DNA of 64,000 bases from an uncultured Carboxylicivirga sp. (GCA_947491945.1 CANLLN010000013.1:1-64000); one strand, 5' to 3'. Counted from the first letter of the stretch, positions 26,208 to 35,370 are shown. Program-made: numbers and translations. Notes: generated by a model from the letters alone, not told the origin.

Positions 26208-29171
26208 ATGAAAGAATACTGGAGAAGCCTTGAAGATTTATTACCTGCTGAAGAAGTTCCGCAAGAGAAGAAATCTTCTGTTGTATTTTCTGATGCGGAT
26301 TCGTCTAAAAATACCCGTCGTGACTTTCTGAAGTACTTCGGCTTTAGTATTGCTTCGGCCGCAGTTTTAGCCGGATGCGAGCGGCCCGTTAAGAAAGCTA
26401 TCCCCTATTTAATACAGCCCGAGGAAGTTAAGCCCGGAACAGCTAACTATTATGCATCTACCTTTTATGATGGTGCCGAGATGGTGCCCATCCTGGTGAA
26501 GGTGCGCGATGGCCGTCCTATCAAAATTGAGGGTAATGATCTTTGCCAGATGACGGGTGGATCTGCTTCGGCACGTGTGCAGGCTTCTTTATTGAATTTA
26601 TATGACGAGTCGCGTCCGGCTCAGCCAACCATTGACGGCAACCCTGTTCGGTGGGACGATGTGGATGCAAAAATGTCAGAGATTTTAACAAGCTGGGATG
26701 TCTCCCAAGAATTTGTCCTTGTTACACCTAGTATAATCAGTCCTTCTACCCAAAAGCTGATAGCAGATTTTATGGCACGGTACCCCTTTGTGGTTCACGA
26801 AACCTTTGATGCCTTCTCCTATTCGGCTTTGCGTAAGGCTTATCAACAAAGTTTTGGCGAGGCCATTATTCCATCTTTCCGCTTCGATAAGGCAAAGCTG
26901 GTAGTGGGTTTCAACGCCGATTTTCTGGGAACCTGGTTGCAACCAACTGCCTTTGGCAGGCAGTATTCTTCGGCAAGAAAACTCACAGGGGGGCAGCGTG
27001 AAATGATGCGTCATATTCAGTTTGAGCCCATTATGAGCTTAACAGGCTCCAATGCCGATGAGCGGGTACCCATGTCGGCAATGGATGAAGGATATTACCT
27101 GAATAGCTTGTATTTGGCGGTTGCTCATCGATCGGGATTAGTGGTGGCAATGGTAAAAGGCCCCGATGAAATTGATAAGGTAGCCGATGAGTTGGTGAAA
27201 CACAGAGCTCAGTCTCTGGTGGTTTCCGGCAGTAATGATGTGGCTATTCAAAGTTTAGTAGTAAAGATTAATCACTTGTTGAATAACTATGGCAAGACCA
27301 TCCTGACTGATCAGCCGATTAATTTGTACCAAGGGAGTGATCTTAACTATGATGCTTTGCTAAGTCGCATGGAGGCCAATAAAGTAGGGGGCGTTCTTTT
27401 TTGGGAAACTAATCCTGTTTATCATGCACCGCTTAACGGCCGCACTGAAGAGGCCATTAAAAGAGTACCGCTTCGGATGGCTGTTCAATCGCAGCAAACC
27501 GAAACATCTTTGCTTTGTAACTATGAATTACCTGCTCCTCACTTTTTGGAGCGTTGGGACGATACGGAATTGATTAAGGGTGTTTACACCCTCACCCAGC
27601 CTGCCATTCGTCCGCTTTTTAAAACGCGTATAGCGCAAGAAAACTTGATGGCCTGGGCTGGTATTGAAGGTTCTTACTACGATTATATCAAACTATATTG
27701 GAAAGAAAATATTTATACACCATCCTTAGCTCAAGGCAAGCAGTTCGAAACATTTTGGAAGACAAGCCTGCGCGATGGTATTGTAGAAGATACTAATCGG
27801 CAGGGGACGAGCTTAGCATTCAGGGAGGATAATACATCAAATGCAAGGGGAAACTTTGGTTCAAGGGCTTCTTCAAACGATCTGGAATTGGTTTTATATC
27901 AGAATGTGCCATTGGGTGATGGTACACTGGCCAACAACCCCTGGTTGCAAGAGTTACCCGAGCCTGTGTCGCGTGTTTGCTGGGACAACTATGTATCTGT
28001 TTCACCTGCATTTGCTGCCTTGAGGGGCTGGTCACAAGGTGATGTATTGGATGTGAATGGTGTTGAGTTGCCTGTGTTGGTACAACCCGGTCAGGCGCGC
28101 AACACATTAGCTGTTGCAGTGGGTTATGGTCGCTCCAATGCGGGGCGTGTGGCCACTGATTTGGGCAAGAATGTATATCCGTTAGTGACATTAAATAAGG
28201 GGCATCGCTCCTATGTAGTGCACAAAGTGGAAGCTGCCGCCACCGGAGCAACTTATGAATTAGCGGCCACCCAATCGCACCACTCCATGGAAGGACGTGC
28301 CTTAGTGCGAGAAACAACCATTTCGGAGTATCTGAATAATCCGGCATCGGGCAATGAGATGCATGCGAAAATAGAGAAACTGCATACCTCGCTGTATAAA
28401 AAGCATGAATACAAAGGTCATCATTGGGGTATGGTCATCGACCTGAATTCGTGCATTGGTTGTAACGCCTGTGTGGTCGCCTGTTCGGCCGAAAATAATG
28501 TGCCCGTGGTGGGGCGTAACGAAGTACGTCGCTCGCATGAGATGCACTGGCTTCGCCTGGATCGTTACTATGCAGGAGATAGCCACAACCCTGAGGTTGT
28601 GCGGCAACCGGTAATGTGCCAGCACTGCGATAATGCACCCTGTGAAAATGTATGTCCGGTGGCTGCAACCAACCATAGTTCGGAAGGAATTAACCAGATG
28701 GCTTACAACCGTTGCATTGGTACCCGATACTGCAATAATAACTGTCCGTATAAAGTGCGTCGTTTCAACTGGTTCGATTATACCGGTGCCGATGCCATAC
28801 CCAATAACCGTGTGGACGTGGCGGGCATGACGCTTGACCTGAAACGCATGGTGCTCAATCCGGATGTGACGGTACGTGCCAAAGGGGTCATTGAAAAATG
28901 CTCCATGTGTATTCAACGCATTCAGGATAAGAAGCTAATCGCCAAGAAAGCAGGGAGACAATTGGCCGATGGAGAAATTAAAACCGCTTGTCAGCAAACT
29001 TGCCCTGCCGATGCTATCACTTTTGGCGATATGAACGATCCCAATAGTAAAGTATCTCAATTAATAAAAGATGCCCGCCAATATGGCTTGCTCGAAGAGT
29101 TACACACCCTACCATCTGTAGTGTACCTAACGAAAGTAAGAAATAAAGACAAAAATAAAACCCTAAGCTAA
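26208..29171 (+). CDS. actB: Alternative complex III iron-sulfur subunit ActB
   Basis: ActB combines a molybdopterin-oxidoreductase-like half without cofactor and a ferredoxin-like half carrying the iron-sulfur clusters. The 987-residue protein starts at the ATG 26208. A twin-arginine motif (TRRDFLKYFG, Arg37-Arg38) and a hydrophobic stretch ending in LAGC (Cys57) suggest Tat export, and perhaps lipid anchoring at Cys57. The C-terminal third has the cysteine clusters CIGCNACVVAC (about 749), CQHCDNAPCENVCPV, CIGTRYCNNNCPYKVRRF, CSMC and CQQTCPADA. The stop overlaps the actC start in TAATG. A 174-base gap to actA contains a short Cys-rich reading frame, noted separately. Confidence 0.96.
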   Translation: MKEYWRSLEDLLPAEEVPQEKKSSVVFSDADSSKNTRRDFLKYFGFSIASAAVLAGCERPVKKAIPYLIQPEEVKPGTANYYASTFYDGAEMVPILVKVRDGRPIKIEGNDLCQMTGGSASARVQASLLNLYDESRPAQPTIDGNPVRWDDVDAKMSEILTSWDVSQEFVLVTPSIISPSTQKLIADFMARYPFVVHETFDAFSYSALRKAYQQSFGEAIIPSFRFDKAKLVVGFNADFLGTWLQPTAFGRQYSSARKLTGGQREMMRHIQFEPIMSLTGSNADERVPMSAMDEGYYLNSLYLAVAHRSGLVVAMVKGPDEIDKVADELVKHRAQSLVVSGSNDVAIQSLVVKINHLLNNYGKTILTDQPINLYQGSDLNYDALLSRMEANKVGGVLFWETNPVYHAPLNGRTEEAIKRVPLRMAVQSQQTETSLLCNYELPAPHFLERWDDTELIKGVYTLTQPAIRPLFKTRIAQENLMAWAGIEGSYYDYIKLYWKENIYTPSLAQGKQFETFWKTSLRDGIVEDTNRQGTSLAFREDNTSNARGNFGSRASSNDLELVLYQNVPLGDGTLANNPWLQELPEPVSRVCWDNYVSVSPAFAALRGWSQGDVLDVNGVELPVLVQPGQARNTLAVAVGYGRSNAGRVATDLGKNVYPLVTLNKGHRSYVVHKVEAAATGATYELAATQSHHSMEGRALVRETTISEYLNNPASGNEMHAKIEKLHTSLYKKHEYKGHHWGMVIDLNSCIGCNACVVACSAENNVPVVGRNEVRRSHEMHWLRLDRYYAGDSHNPEVVRQPVMCQHCDNAPCENVCPVAATNHSSEGINQMAYNRCIGTRYCNNNCPYKVRRFNWFDYTGADAIPNNRVDVAGMTLDLKRMVLNPDVTVRAKGVIEKCSMCIQRIQDKKLIAKKAGRQLADGEIKTACQQTCPADAITFGDMNDPNSKVSQLIKDARQYGLLEELHTLPSVVYLTKVRNKDKNKTLS

Positions 29172-30538
29172 TGCATGTATCACCTCTTAGAGAGCCACTG
29201 ATTAGTGGTGAAAAAAGCTATACTAAAGTTACCGAGGATATCTATGCCCCGATGACCGGTAAGGCCGGGAAATTTTGGTTTGGCGGCCTTTCATTAGCCT
29301 TAATTGCCCTGGGTTTTGGCCTTTTTTCCATCTTTATTACTGTGTGGCAGGGTATTGGCACCTGGGGTGTTGACCGAACCATTGGCTGGGGCTGGGGCAT
29401 CACTAACTTTGTGTGGTGGGTTGGTATTGGCCATGCCGGTACCTTTATATCCGCCATTTTGTTGTTGTTCCGTCAGAAATGGCGTACTTCCATCAACCGC
29501 AGTGCAGAGGCTATGACCATCTTTGCTGTAATGTGTGCCGGCTTGTTTCCCCTTCTCCACATGGGACGCTTGCCTTTGGGTTTCTTTATCTTTCCCTATC
29601 CTAATACGCGTGATGTGTGGGTGAATTTTAACTCCCCGTTATTGTGGGACGTTTTTGCCATTTCCACTTACCTAACGGTGTCGCTATTGTTCTGGTACAT
29701 GGGACTTATCCCCGATATTGGCACCATACGCGATCGTCTGAAGGAAGGAATTAAAAAGAAAATATATGGATTCCTGAGTTTTGGCTGGACAGGATCAGCG
29801 CGTCACTGGGCACGTCACGAATCCATGAGTTTGATATTGGCCGGATTAGCAGCACCACTGGTATTGTCGGTACACACCATTGTAAGCTTCGATTTTGCCA
29901 CCTCGGTGATACCCGGTTGGCACACCACCATCTTCCCTCCTTACTTTGTGTCGGGGGCTGTATTTTCAGGTTTTGCCATGGTGCTTACCCTTATGATTAT
30001 AACGCGAAAAGCTATTAATCTGGAAGCCTATATTACCCGTGCCCATCTGGAGAGCATGAACAAGATTATCATCGCCACGGGTTCCATTGTGGGCATTGCC
30101 TATATCACAGAGCTGTTCATTGCCTGGTACTCGGGGGTGGTGTATGAGCAATATGCTTTTATCAACCGGGCTTTCGGCCCTTATTGGTGGGCTTATTGGA
30201 TAATGATGACCTGTAATGTAATTACGCCACAGCTTTTCTGGATCAAGAAGATACGTCGCAGCTTTGTGGCTACTTTCATCATTTCCATCTTTGTGAATAT
30301 CGGTATGTGGTTCGAGCGCTTTGTAATTATCGTTACCTCGCTGCACCGCGATTTCCTGCCGTCGAGCTGGAGTATGTATTCTCCAACATGGGTAGAGGTA
30401 GGTATCTACCTGGGTACCTTCGGGCTCTTCTTCACGCTCTTCTTTTTATTTATCCGTTTCTTCCCGGTAATCGCTATTGCCGAGGTGAAAAGTGTTTTAA
30501 AAACCTCAAGCGAAAAGTTTATTAAGAAAGGAAAGTAA
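29171..30538 (+). CDS. actC: Alternative complex III membrane subunit ActC (NrfD-like)
   Basis: ActC is a quinone-binding integral membrane subunit of the NrfD/PsrC family. The 455-residue protein has about ten hydrophobic helices, with conserved polar residues in FVWWVGIGHAGTFISAI and WHTTIFPPYFVSGAVFSG. These resemble the helix faces that line the quinol site and proton path. The start overlaps the actB stop by one base, and actD follows after two bases, so translation is likely coupled. Confidence 0.96.
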   Translation: MHVSPLREPLISGEKSYTKVTEDIYAPMTGKAGKFWFGGLSLALIALGFGLFSIFITVWQGIGTWGVDRTIGWGWGITNFVWWVGIGHAGTFISAILLLFRQKWRTSINRSAEAMTIFAVMCAGLFPLLHMGRLPLGFFIFPYPNTRDVWVNFNSPLLWDVFAISTYLTVSLLFWYMGLIPDIGTIRDRLKEGIKKKIYGFLSFGWTGSARHWARHESMSLILAGLAAPLVLSVHTIVSFDFATSVIPGWHTTIFPPYFVSGAVFSGFAMVLTLMIITRKAINLEAYITRAHLESMNKIIIATGSIVGIAYITELFIAWYSGVVYEQYAFINRAFGPYWWAYWIMMTCNVITPQLFWIKKIRRSFVATFIISIFVNIGMWFERFVIIVTSLHRDFLPSSWSMYSPTWVEVGIYLGTFGLFFTLFFLFIRFFPVIAIAEVKSVLKTSSEKFIKKGK

Positions 30539-30540
30539 TT

Positions 30541-31056
30541 ATGGCACAAAAATCTTATGTAACAGGCTATTATTGGGATGATAAGGATCTTATAGAGGGC
30601 ATTCGCACCTTACAGAACAATAACATTGATATTGCAGATGTGCGCACCCCCTTCCCCGTTCATGGATTGGATAAGGTATTAAAGATGCGTCGTTCGCGTT
30701 TGCCCCGAGCAGGATTTGTGGCCGGTGTGATGGGAGCTGCTATTGGCTTTGGTTTTCAGGCTTGGGTATTTACCGAAGCGTGGCCACTGAATTTTGGGGG
30801 TAAGCCCTTCTTATCAGTTCCATCTTTTATACCGGTAACTTTTGAGCTGACTGTTTTGATGGCCGCTTTTGCCCTGGTATTTGGTTTTTTAATCAGTAGC
30901 AAGTTGGGACCGGGTGCCGATACCATAATATTTGATGAGGAAGTGACCAACGATCGTTTTCAGATTGTGCTGGAAGTGAATGAAGGTAACAGTGATGTAT
31001 TGCAAGCGGCATTGAGTCAGGCAGGTGCTGAGGGTGTTAAGCGGCATGATATATAA
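30541..31056 (+). CDS. actD: Alternative complex III subunit ActD (DUF3341)
   Basis: The 171-residue protein carries the DUF3341 pattern: an N-terminal alpha/beta part (GYYWDDKDLIEGIRTLQNN, IADVRTPFPVHGLDKVLKM) and two membrane helices (about 60-82 and 97-121) around the motif GGKPFLSVPSFIPVTFE. A soluble C-terminal segment ends the protein. ActD is a small membrane subunit of the complex. It starts two bases after actC; a 177-base repeat-bearing gap separates it from actF. Confidence 0.95.
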   Translation: MAQKSYVTGYYWDDKDLIEGIRTLQNNNIDIADVRTPFPVHGLDKVLKMRRSRLPRAGFVAGVMGAAIGFGFQAWVFTEAWPLNFGGKPFLSVPSFIPVTFELTVLMAAFALVFGFLISSKLGPGADTIIFDEEVTNDRFQIVLEVNEGNSDVLQAALSQAGAEGVKRHDI

Positions 31057-31233
31057 AAATATATGGGTAATGAGATGTGAGTAATGAGACGAATGGCATT
31101 GTCTGAAATGAGTTGAACAAAGCTCAATTTGCTTATCATCTATTATTAATTGAAAATGGAAAGTTTCGGGCTTGGTGCTGTGAATAGAGGACTTCGGACT
31201 TGAAACAAATAATCAATTCGACAATTATAAACT
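31057..31233. repeat. Repeat-bearing gap inside the act operon
   Basis: Between actD and actF the sequence holds two direct copies of GTAATGAGA (31067-31075 and 31081-31089, period 14) and two degenerate copies of TTCGGRCTTG (near 31165 and at 31193-31202). The rest of the cluster from actB to actD is packed with gaps of 0-2 bases, so this gap is unusual. No gene or terminator was seen. It may hold an internal promoter. Confidence 0.5.
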
Positions 31234-32400
31234 ATGTATAAGTCATTTGAATTTTCGAAAAAGATAAGATCCACTGTAATCGCGGTTGTTCTTGTTGGGG
31301 CCGTGTTGGCAATGGCAGGCATGGCGATGAATCTGGACCACACTCACCGTATATGGGCCAATGTGCTGCTCAATGGCTTTTTCTTTCTTGGCATTGCCAT
31401 CTGTGCCGCTTTCTTTGTGATTGTGCATGTTTTGGGCGAATCGGGATGGCAAACGGCGGTACAGCGCATTCCTGAGGCCATGTCGATGTATGTACCCGTG
31501 GGAGGAGTTTTTATGCTGCTGGTATTGGTAGGCATGCACGATATATACCATTGGAGTCATACTGAGCAGCTTGATGAGGTGTTGCAGGGCAAGGCAGCCT
31601 ATTTGAATCCATTGTTTTTCAGTCTTCGCACGGTGGCTTACATCCTTATTTGGAGTCTGTTGGTTTTGTGGTTCAGGAGGGTTTCGCTGAAAACGGATGA
31701 AGATGCTGATACCCGGCTTTTTCATAAGCAACGCACCATTGCCGGAATATTCATTGTTATTTTTGCAGTTACCAGTTCTACCTCGGCCTGGGATTGGATT
31801 ATGTCCATTGATGCTCATTGGTTTAGTACGCTGTTTGGCTGGTATATGTTTATCAGCACCTTTGTAACAGCCATTGCCGTCATTATCATATTGCTTATTG
31901 TACTCCGTCGTATGGGTTACATGGAGCATATTAACGAGGAGCATTTGCACGATTTGGGTAAGTATCTGTTTGGCTTTAGTATTTTCTGGGCTTACCTGTG
32001 GGTGTCGCAATATCTGTTGATATGGTACAGTAATATACCGGAAGAAACCATTTACTATGTGAAGCGCATACAGGACTTTGAAGGGTGGTTTTATGCCAAT
32101 GTTATCGTTAATTTCCTGGCGCCCTTCCTAATATTAATGGCACGGGGTACCAAACGTAAGCTTAACTGGTTGTTGTTGGCCGCTATCATTGCTTTTGTGG
32201 GGCATTGGATAGATATGTACCTGGGCATAATGCCTGGCGCTGTGGGGCATGCTGAATTTGGTATTTTGGAGATTGGTATGACGGTTATGACAGCCGGTAT
32301 TTTTCTGCTGGTATTCTTTGCGGCTTTTGCAAAGGCACCCGTCGTTCCTGAAAATCATCCGTTTTTAAAAGAAAGCTTTGATTATGACAATATTCGCTAG
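31234..32400 (+). CDS. actF: Alternative complex III membrane subunit ActF
   Basis: ActF is the second large membrane subunit and is related to the ActC fold. The 388-residue protein has about ten helices and recognisable patterns AMNLDHTHRIWANVLLN, ESGWQTAVQRIPEAM, GMHDIYHWSH and SSTSAWDWIMSIDAHWFST. The last is typical of ActF and contributes to the proton path in known structures. It precedes actE here, whereas the order I know from Rhodothermus and Flavobacterium is actE then actF. actE starts 4 bases after the stop. Confidence 0.95.
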   Translation: MYKSFEFSKKIRSTVIAVVLVGAVLAMAGMAMNLDHTHRIWANVLLNGFFFLGIAICAAFFVIVHVLGESGWQTAVQRIPEAMSMYVPVGGVFMLLVLVGMHDIYHWSHTEQLDEVLQGKAAYLNPLFFSLRTVAYILIWSLLVLWFRRVSLKTDEDADTRLFHKQRTIAGIFIVIFAVTSSTSAWDWIMSIDAHWFSTLFGWYMFISTFVTAIAVIIILLIVLRRMGYMEHINEEHLHDLGKYLFGFSIFWAYLWVSQYLLIWYSNIPEETIYYVKRIQDFEGWFYANVIVNFLAPFLILMARGTKRKLNWLLLAAIIAFVGHWIDMYLGIMPGAVGHAEFGILEIGMTVMTAGIFLLVFFAAFAKAPVVPENHPFLKESFDYDNIR

Positions 32401-32404
32401 AGAG

Positions 32405-33049
32405 ATGAAGTATTTATCTGCATTAAAAACAATGGGTGTTACCGTCCTCGCTTTGTTGCTGCTGACCGCTTGTGATAAGGATCGGAATAAGCCGGGTTAC
32501 AGCTATTTCCCTGACATGGAGCAGTCGCAGGCCTATGAAACTTATACATCCAACCCCAATTGGGCCAACGGACGCACCAATCAGTTGCCGGTGGAAGGAA
32601 CCGTTCCACGTGAAATGGTGCCCTATGATTTTGAGAAGACTGAAGTCAACCGCATTTGGGCCGGTCAGGAGTTGGTCAATCCTTATGCTCATGATGCTAA
32701 TGTGTTGGCGGAAGGGAAACGCCTTTACGATATCTACTGCCTGCATTGCCATGGCGGCCTGGGAGATGGTAAAGGGCACTTATATACCTCGCAGAAATAT
32801 CTGTTCCTGCCTGCTGATCTTAATTCGGAAAAGATACGCAACAACCCGGATGGTGAGATATTTCAGGTGATTACTGTTGGTTATGGCGTAATGGGTGCCC
32901 ATGGAGCACAGATATTGCCTGAGGAACGTTGGAAGATTATTACTTACATACGTGAAGAGTTGCATGTTAAGGCCGCTAAAGCCGCCGCCGAAAAGGCAGC
33001 GGAACAAGCTGAGAAAGAAGGTGGGAAAGCAGAAAAGTCGGAATCATAG
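32405..33049 (+). CDS. actE: Alternative complex III monohaem cytochrome c ActE
   Basis: ActE is a monohaem cytochrome c lipoprotein and probable exit for electrons. Starting at the ATG 32405, the 214-residue protein has a lipoprotein signal (MKYLSALKTMGVTVLALLLL then TAC, Cys23) and one haem site, CLHCH at 112-116. A probable axial methionine lies in GYGVMGAHGAQI. The C-terminus is a lysine/alanine/glutamate-rich helix (AAKAAAEKAAEQAEKEGG). It ends the act cluster; no cytochrome oxidase gene follows, because the next gene is convergent. Confidence 0.93.
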   Translation: MKYLSALKTMGVTVLALLLLTACDKDRNKPGYSYFPDMEQSQAYETYTSNPNWANGRTNQLPVEGTVPREMVPYDFEKTEVNRIWAGQELVNPYAHDANVLAEGKRLYDIYCLHCHGGLGDGKGHLYTSQKYLFLPADLNSEKIRNNPDGEIFQVITVGYGVMGAHGAQILPEERWKIITYIREELHVKAAKAAAEKAAEQAEKEGGKAEKSES

Positions 33050-33112
33050 TGGGCTTAAAACCAATACGCAACGGTCCGGTACGATGCTTTCCTCCGGGCT
33101 GTTATGTTCTTG

Positions 33113-33754
33113 TTAATATTGTGTAGTAGTTATCTGTCCCGTTTCGGATGCTTGTGTCATGTTTTTACGGCGTAGTTCCAGTGCATTTTCAAGGCGGATA
33201 CGGTAGCCGTTTTTAAAAGCCATAATGTGTGCCTGTTTAAAACCCATCTGTTGCACAATGGAGAGAAATTTAACAGCCTCGTCGTAGTCAACAAACTCTC
33301 CCAGTGTAAACTGATGTATGTTCTCGTAGTCATCTTGTTTTAGGCCTAGCATATTATCTTTGTATTCACTTAGGTCAAGGTCTTTATAGGCACCAATCTG
33401 AATGGCAAATAGTACGCCATCGTATCCTTCCTTTCGCAAAGCTGAAGGATGCGTGTTATAGGTAATTTTCTGCAGGGAGTCGGGGTTAATAGGCTTTTCG
33501 ATATACACGGTATCGGTTTGGATGATAAGCTCTGAAGTATTGTTTGTAGTGGGTATTCGTATAAAGCCCTGAAGGAGTAAAAACAGGAATAGGGTGAACG
33601 AAAATACAAGGGTGAAAGCCAGCCAAAGGCGCAGGCTACCAATCTTGATCGTCTGTTTCTTGTGGCTCTCTCGCAGGCGTATCAGCTCCGCATTAACGGC
33701 GTCGAGACGCAGCTTCAACTTGTGCTCAGGGAAATGATCATCGGCTACGGGCAT
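33113..33754 (-). CDS. Single-pass membrane protein with SPOR-like C-terminal domain
   Basis: The 213-residue protein has a charged coiled-coil-like N-terminus (HKLKLRLDAVNAELIRLRE), one transmembrane helix at about residues 43-66, and a C-terminal part that resembles a SPOR peptidoglycan-binding domain (LFAIQIGAYKDLDLSEY, FKQAHIMAFKNGYRI). SPOR domains bind glycan strands lacking peptides at division sites. Topology would place this domain in the periplasm. A GTG lies one codon upstream; I use the ATG. It is convergent with actE, and function is inferred from the domain only. Confidence 0.7.
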   Translation of the reverse strand: MPVADDHFPEHKLKLRLDAVNAELIRLRESHKKQTIKIGSLRLWLAFTLVFSFTLFLFLLLQGFIRIPTTNNTSELIIQTDTVYIEKPINPDSLQKITYNTHPSALRKEGYDGVLFAIQIGAYKDLDLSEYKDNMLGLKQDDYENIHQFTLGEFVDYDEAVKFLSIVQQMGFKQAHIMAFKNGYRIRLENALELRRKNMTQASETGQITTTQY

Positions 33755-33954
33755 CACAGGGTGTTTATTGTTGTTACGAATTTAACAGTTTGTAACGATC
33801 CTGTAAACCTTTGTACCTGCTAATAACTAACAAGATATTAACAGCTTATTTGTAAAACTGTTAAAAAGGAGAACTGCTGAAGTAAACAATCGGAGTGGGT
33901 AAATTGATTCGCTATAGCCGGCTTACACCAATATTAAAATTCAATTAGGGTAAT

Positions 33955-34572
33955 TTATAGGCTCAATCCGGCTTTGTTGAAGACTTCTAAAATAGATGGG
34001 TAAGTGCTTTTGTATACCTTCGTAAGTTCCTCTTTTTTCATCCATTCTGCCTTGGTAATGTTTTCCTCGCTTTGTGGGGTAGGTACTTCAAAACCAAAAT
34101 AATCCATAAAAAACCAGGCGGTTTCTTTCAGGTAAAAAACACCGTTTTGACGGTAGGTATGAAAAGTAGAGAGCAGAGGATGACGAATAGCCAGATCGCT
34201 TAAGCCACATTCCTCTTCAACTTCACGTAGCGCCGTTTTTCTGAAGGTCTCGCCGGCCTCAGTCTTACCTTTGGGTAGGTCATAAACGCCTAGGCGGTGA
34301 ATGATGAGGTACTCATTGTTGGGATTGATAACCAGGCCTCCCGCCGCGGTAATAAAATGATAGCATTTCTTCAGGGCTTCCAGCAAAAAATCTTTATTAC
34401 GTCCATAGACATAACCAACCATTAAATGTTCATTCTGTTCAAAGGTTTCAATAAATTGCTGTAGCTCATGGTGCGAGGTGTATTTGTGCAGTGCGTCAAA
34501 GTTTTGTGTTAAATCCTGCTCCAGTGCATCGGTCAAAAAAAGAGTTCTATCCTTGAAAAAAACTTTATACAT
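33955..34572 (-). CDS. Nudix hydrolase
   Basis: Nudix enzymes cleave nucleoside diphosphates linked to another group. The 205-residue protein has an N-terminal extension of about 80 residues and a Nudix box running from GKTEAGE through TALREVEEECGL, which fits Gx5Ex7REUxEExG. The start at 34572 (MYKVFFKDRTLFL) is chosen because the upstream continuation would run into the divergent pyrE gene. Only 7 bases separate the two start codons. Substrate unknown; the class is often a housecleaning or signalling hydrolase. Confidence 0.9.
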   Translation of the reverse strand: MYKVFFKDRTLFLTDALEQDLTQNFDALHKYTSHHELQQFIETFEQNEHLMVGYVYGRNKDFLLEALKKCYHFITAAGGLVINPNNEYLIIHRLGVYDLPKGKTEAGETFRKTALREVEEECGLSDLAIRHPLLSTFHTYRQNGVFYLKETAWFFMDYFGFEVPTPQSEENITKAEWMKKEELTKVYKSTYPSILEVFNKAGLSL

Positions 34573-34575
34573 TTG
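34568..34575 (+). promoter_or_regulatory. Putative -7 box of pyrE
   Basis: TACATTTG is an exact -7 match that overlaps the Nudix start codon and ends 4 bases before the pyrE ATG. If functional, it would place transcription at or next to the ATG, giving a leaderless or near-leaderless mRNA. No good -33 box was found. Confidence 0.35.
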
Positions 34576-34579
34576 CGGT

Positions 34580-35212
34580 ATGGAAAAATTAGCGGAAATT
34601 GTAGCCAAACAGCTGTTGCAAATAAAGGCAATTAAATTGCAACCTGCAAACCCGTTTACATGGGCATCAGGATGGAATTCACCCATCTATTGTGATAATC
34701 GTAAAACGCTGTCTTACCCCGAAGTACGCGACTTTATTAAGTTAGAGTTTGCACGCTTGGTATTGGAAAAATACCCCGAAGCAGACGTGATTGCCGGTGT
34801 AGCCACCGGTGCTATTGCACAGGGTGCTTTGGTGTCTGATGCCATTAATAAGCCTTTTATTTATGTGCGATCAGCTGCCAAGGGACATGGTTTAACCAAT
34901 TTGATTGAGGGCGACCTTAAGCCGGGACAAAAAGTAGTGGTGATTGAGGATTTAATTTCAACAGGAGGAAGCAGTCTTAAGGCTGTAGAAGCCATCCGTG
35001 AGGCGGGTGCCGAAGTGTTGGGTATGATGGCCATTTTTACATACGGTTTTCCTGTTGCAACTGAGGCTTTTGAGAAAGCGGGTGTGGAGCTTACTACTTT
35101 AAGTTCGTACCAGCAGATGATTCCTTTTGCCAGTGCATCAGGTTACGTTTCGGATGATGATGTGGCTACCTTGCAAGAGTGGCGAAAAGATCCGGCTAAC
35201 TGGAGGAAGTAA
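34580..35212 (+). CDS. pyrE: Orotate phosphoribosyltransferase
   Basis: PyrE joins orotate to PRPP, forming orotidine monophosphate in pyrimidine synthesis. The 210-residue protein shows SPIYCDNRKTLSYPEVR, DVIAGVATGAIAQGALVSD, the lysine-containing catalytic loop KGHGLTNLIEG, and the PRPP loop VVVIEDLISTGGSSLKA. The start at 34580 (MEKLAEIVAKQLLQ) is canonical; the open frame extends upstream only across the Nudix gene. A strong terminator follows. Confidence 0.97.
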   Translation: MEKLAEIVAKQLLQIKAIKLQPANPFTWASGWNSPIYCDNRKTLSYPEVRDFIKLEFARLVLEKYPEADVIAGVATGAIAQGALVSDAINKPFIYVRSAAKGHGLTNLIEGDLKPGQKVVVIEDLISTGGSSLKAVEAIREAGAEVLGMMAIFTYGFPVATEAFEKAGVELTTLSSYQQMIPFASASGYVSDDDVATLQEWRKDPANWRK

Positions 35213-35252
35213 TCAAGCTGATAGCTTTTGGCTGCCAGTTGAAAATATGAAT

Positions 35253-35298
35253 AAGGATCGCATCTTAATTAACAGGCTGTAAAGATGCGATCCTTTTA
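35253..35298 (+). terminator. Intrinsic terminator of pyrE
   Basis: A perfect 14-base stem (AAGGATCGCATCTT at 35253-35266 and AAGATGCGATCCTT at 35282-35295; 15-base loop) ends in a short T run. Confidence 0.8.
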
Positions 35299-35330
35299 TC
35301 TGTTGCTTGTAAGTCACCCTGCCTCTCAAA

Positions 35331-35370
35331 TCTAATTGTCTAACAGTCTATTAGTCTAACAATCTATTAT
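35331..35370 (+). repeat. Five-copy TCTAnnnn octamer array before a start codon
   Basis: Five direct units begin with TCTA at exact 8-base spacing: TCTAATTG, TCTAACAG, TCTATTAG, TCTAACAA, TCTATTAT. The array ends one base before the ATG of the SRPBCC gene at 35372, so it would occupy the ribosome-binding region. Confidence 0.75.

Noticed and set aside
28302-28916. Open frame of 204 codons antisense to actB
   Set aside because: It lies opposite the conserved ferredoxin-like cysteine clusters of ActB, which are clearly the coding strand.
31243-32010. Open frame of 255 codons antisense to actF
   Set aside because: It mirrors a strongly conserved membrane protein and has a low-complexity, Gln/Asn/Lys-rich composition with no recognisable domain.
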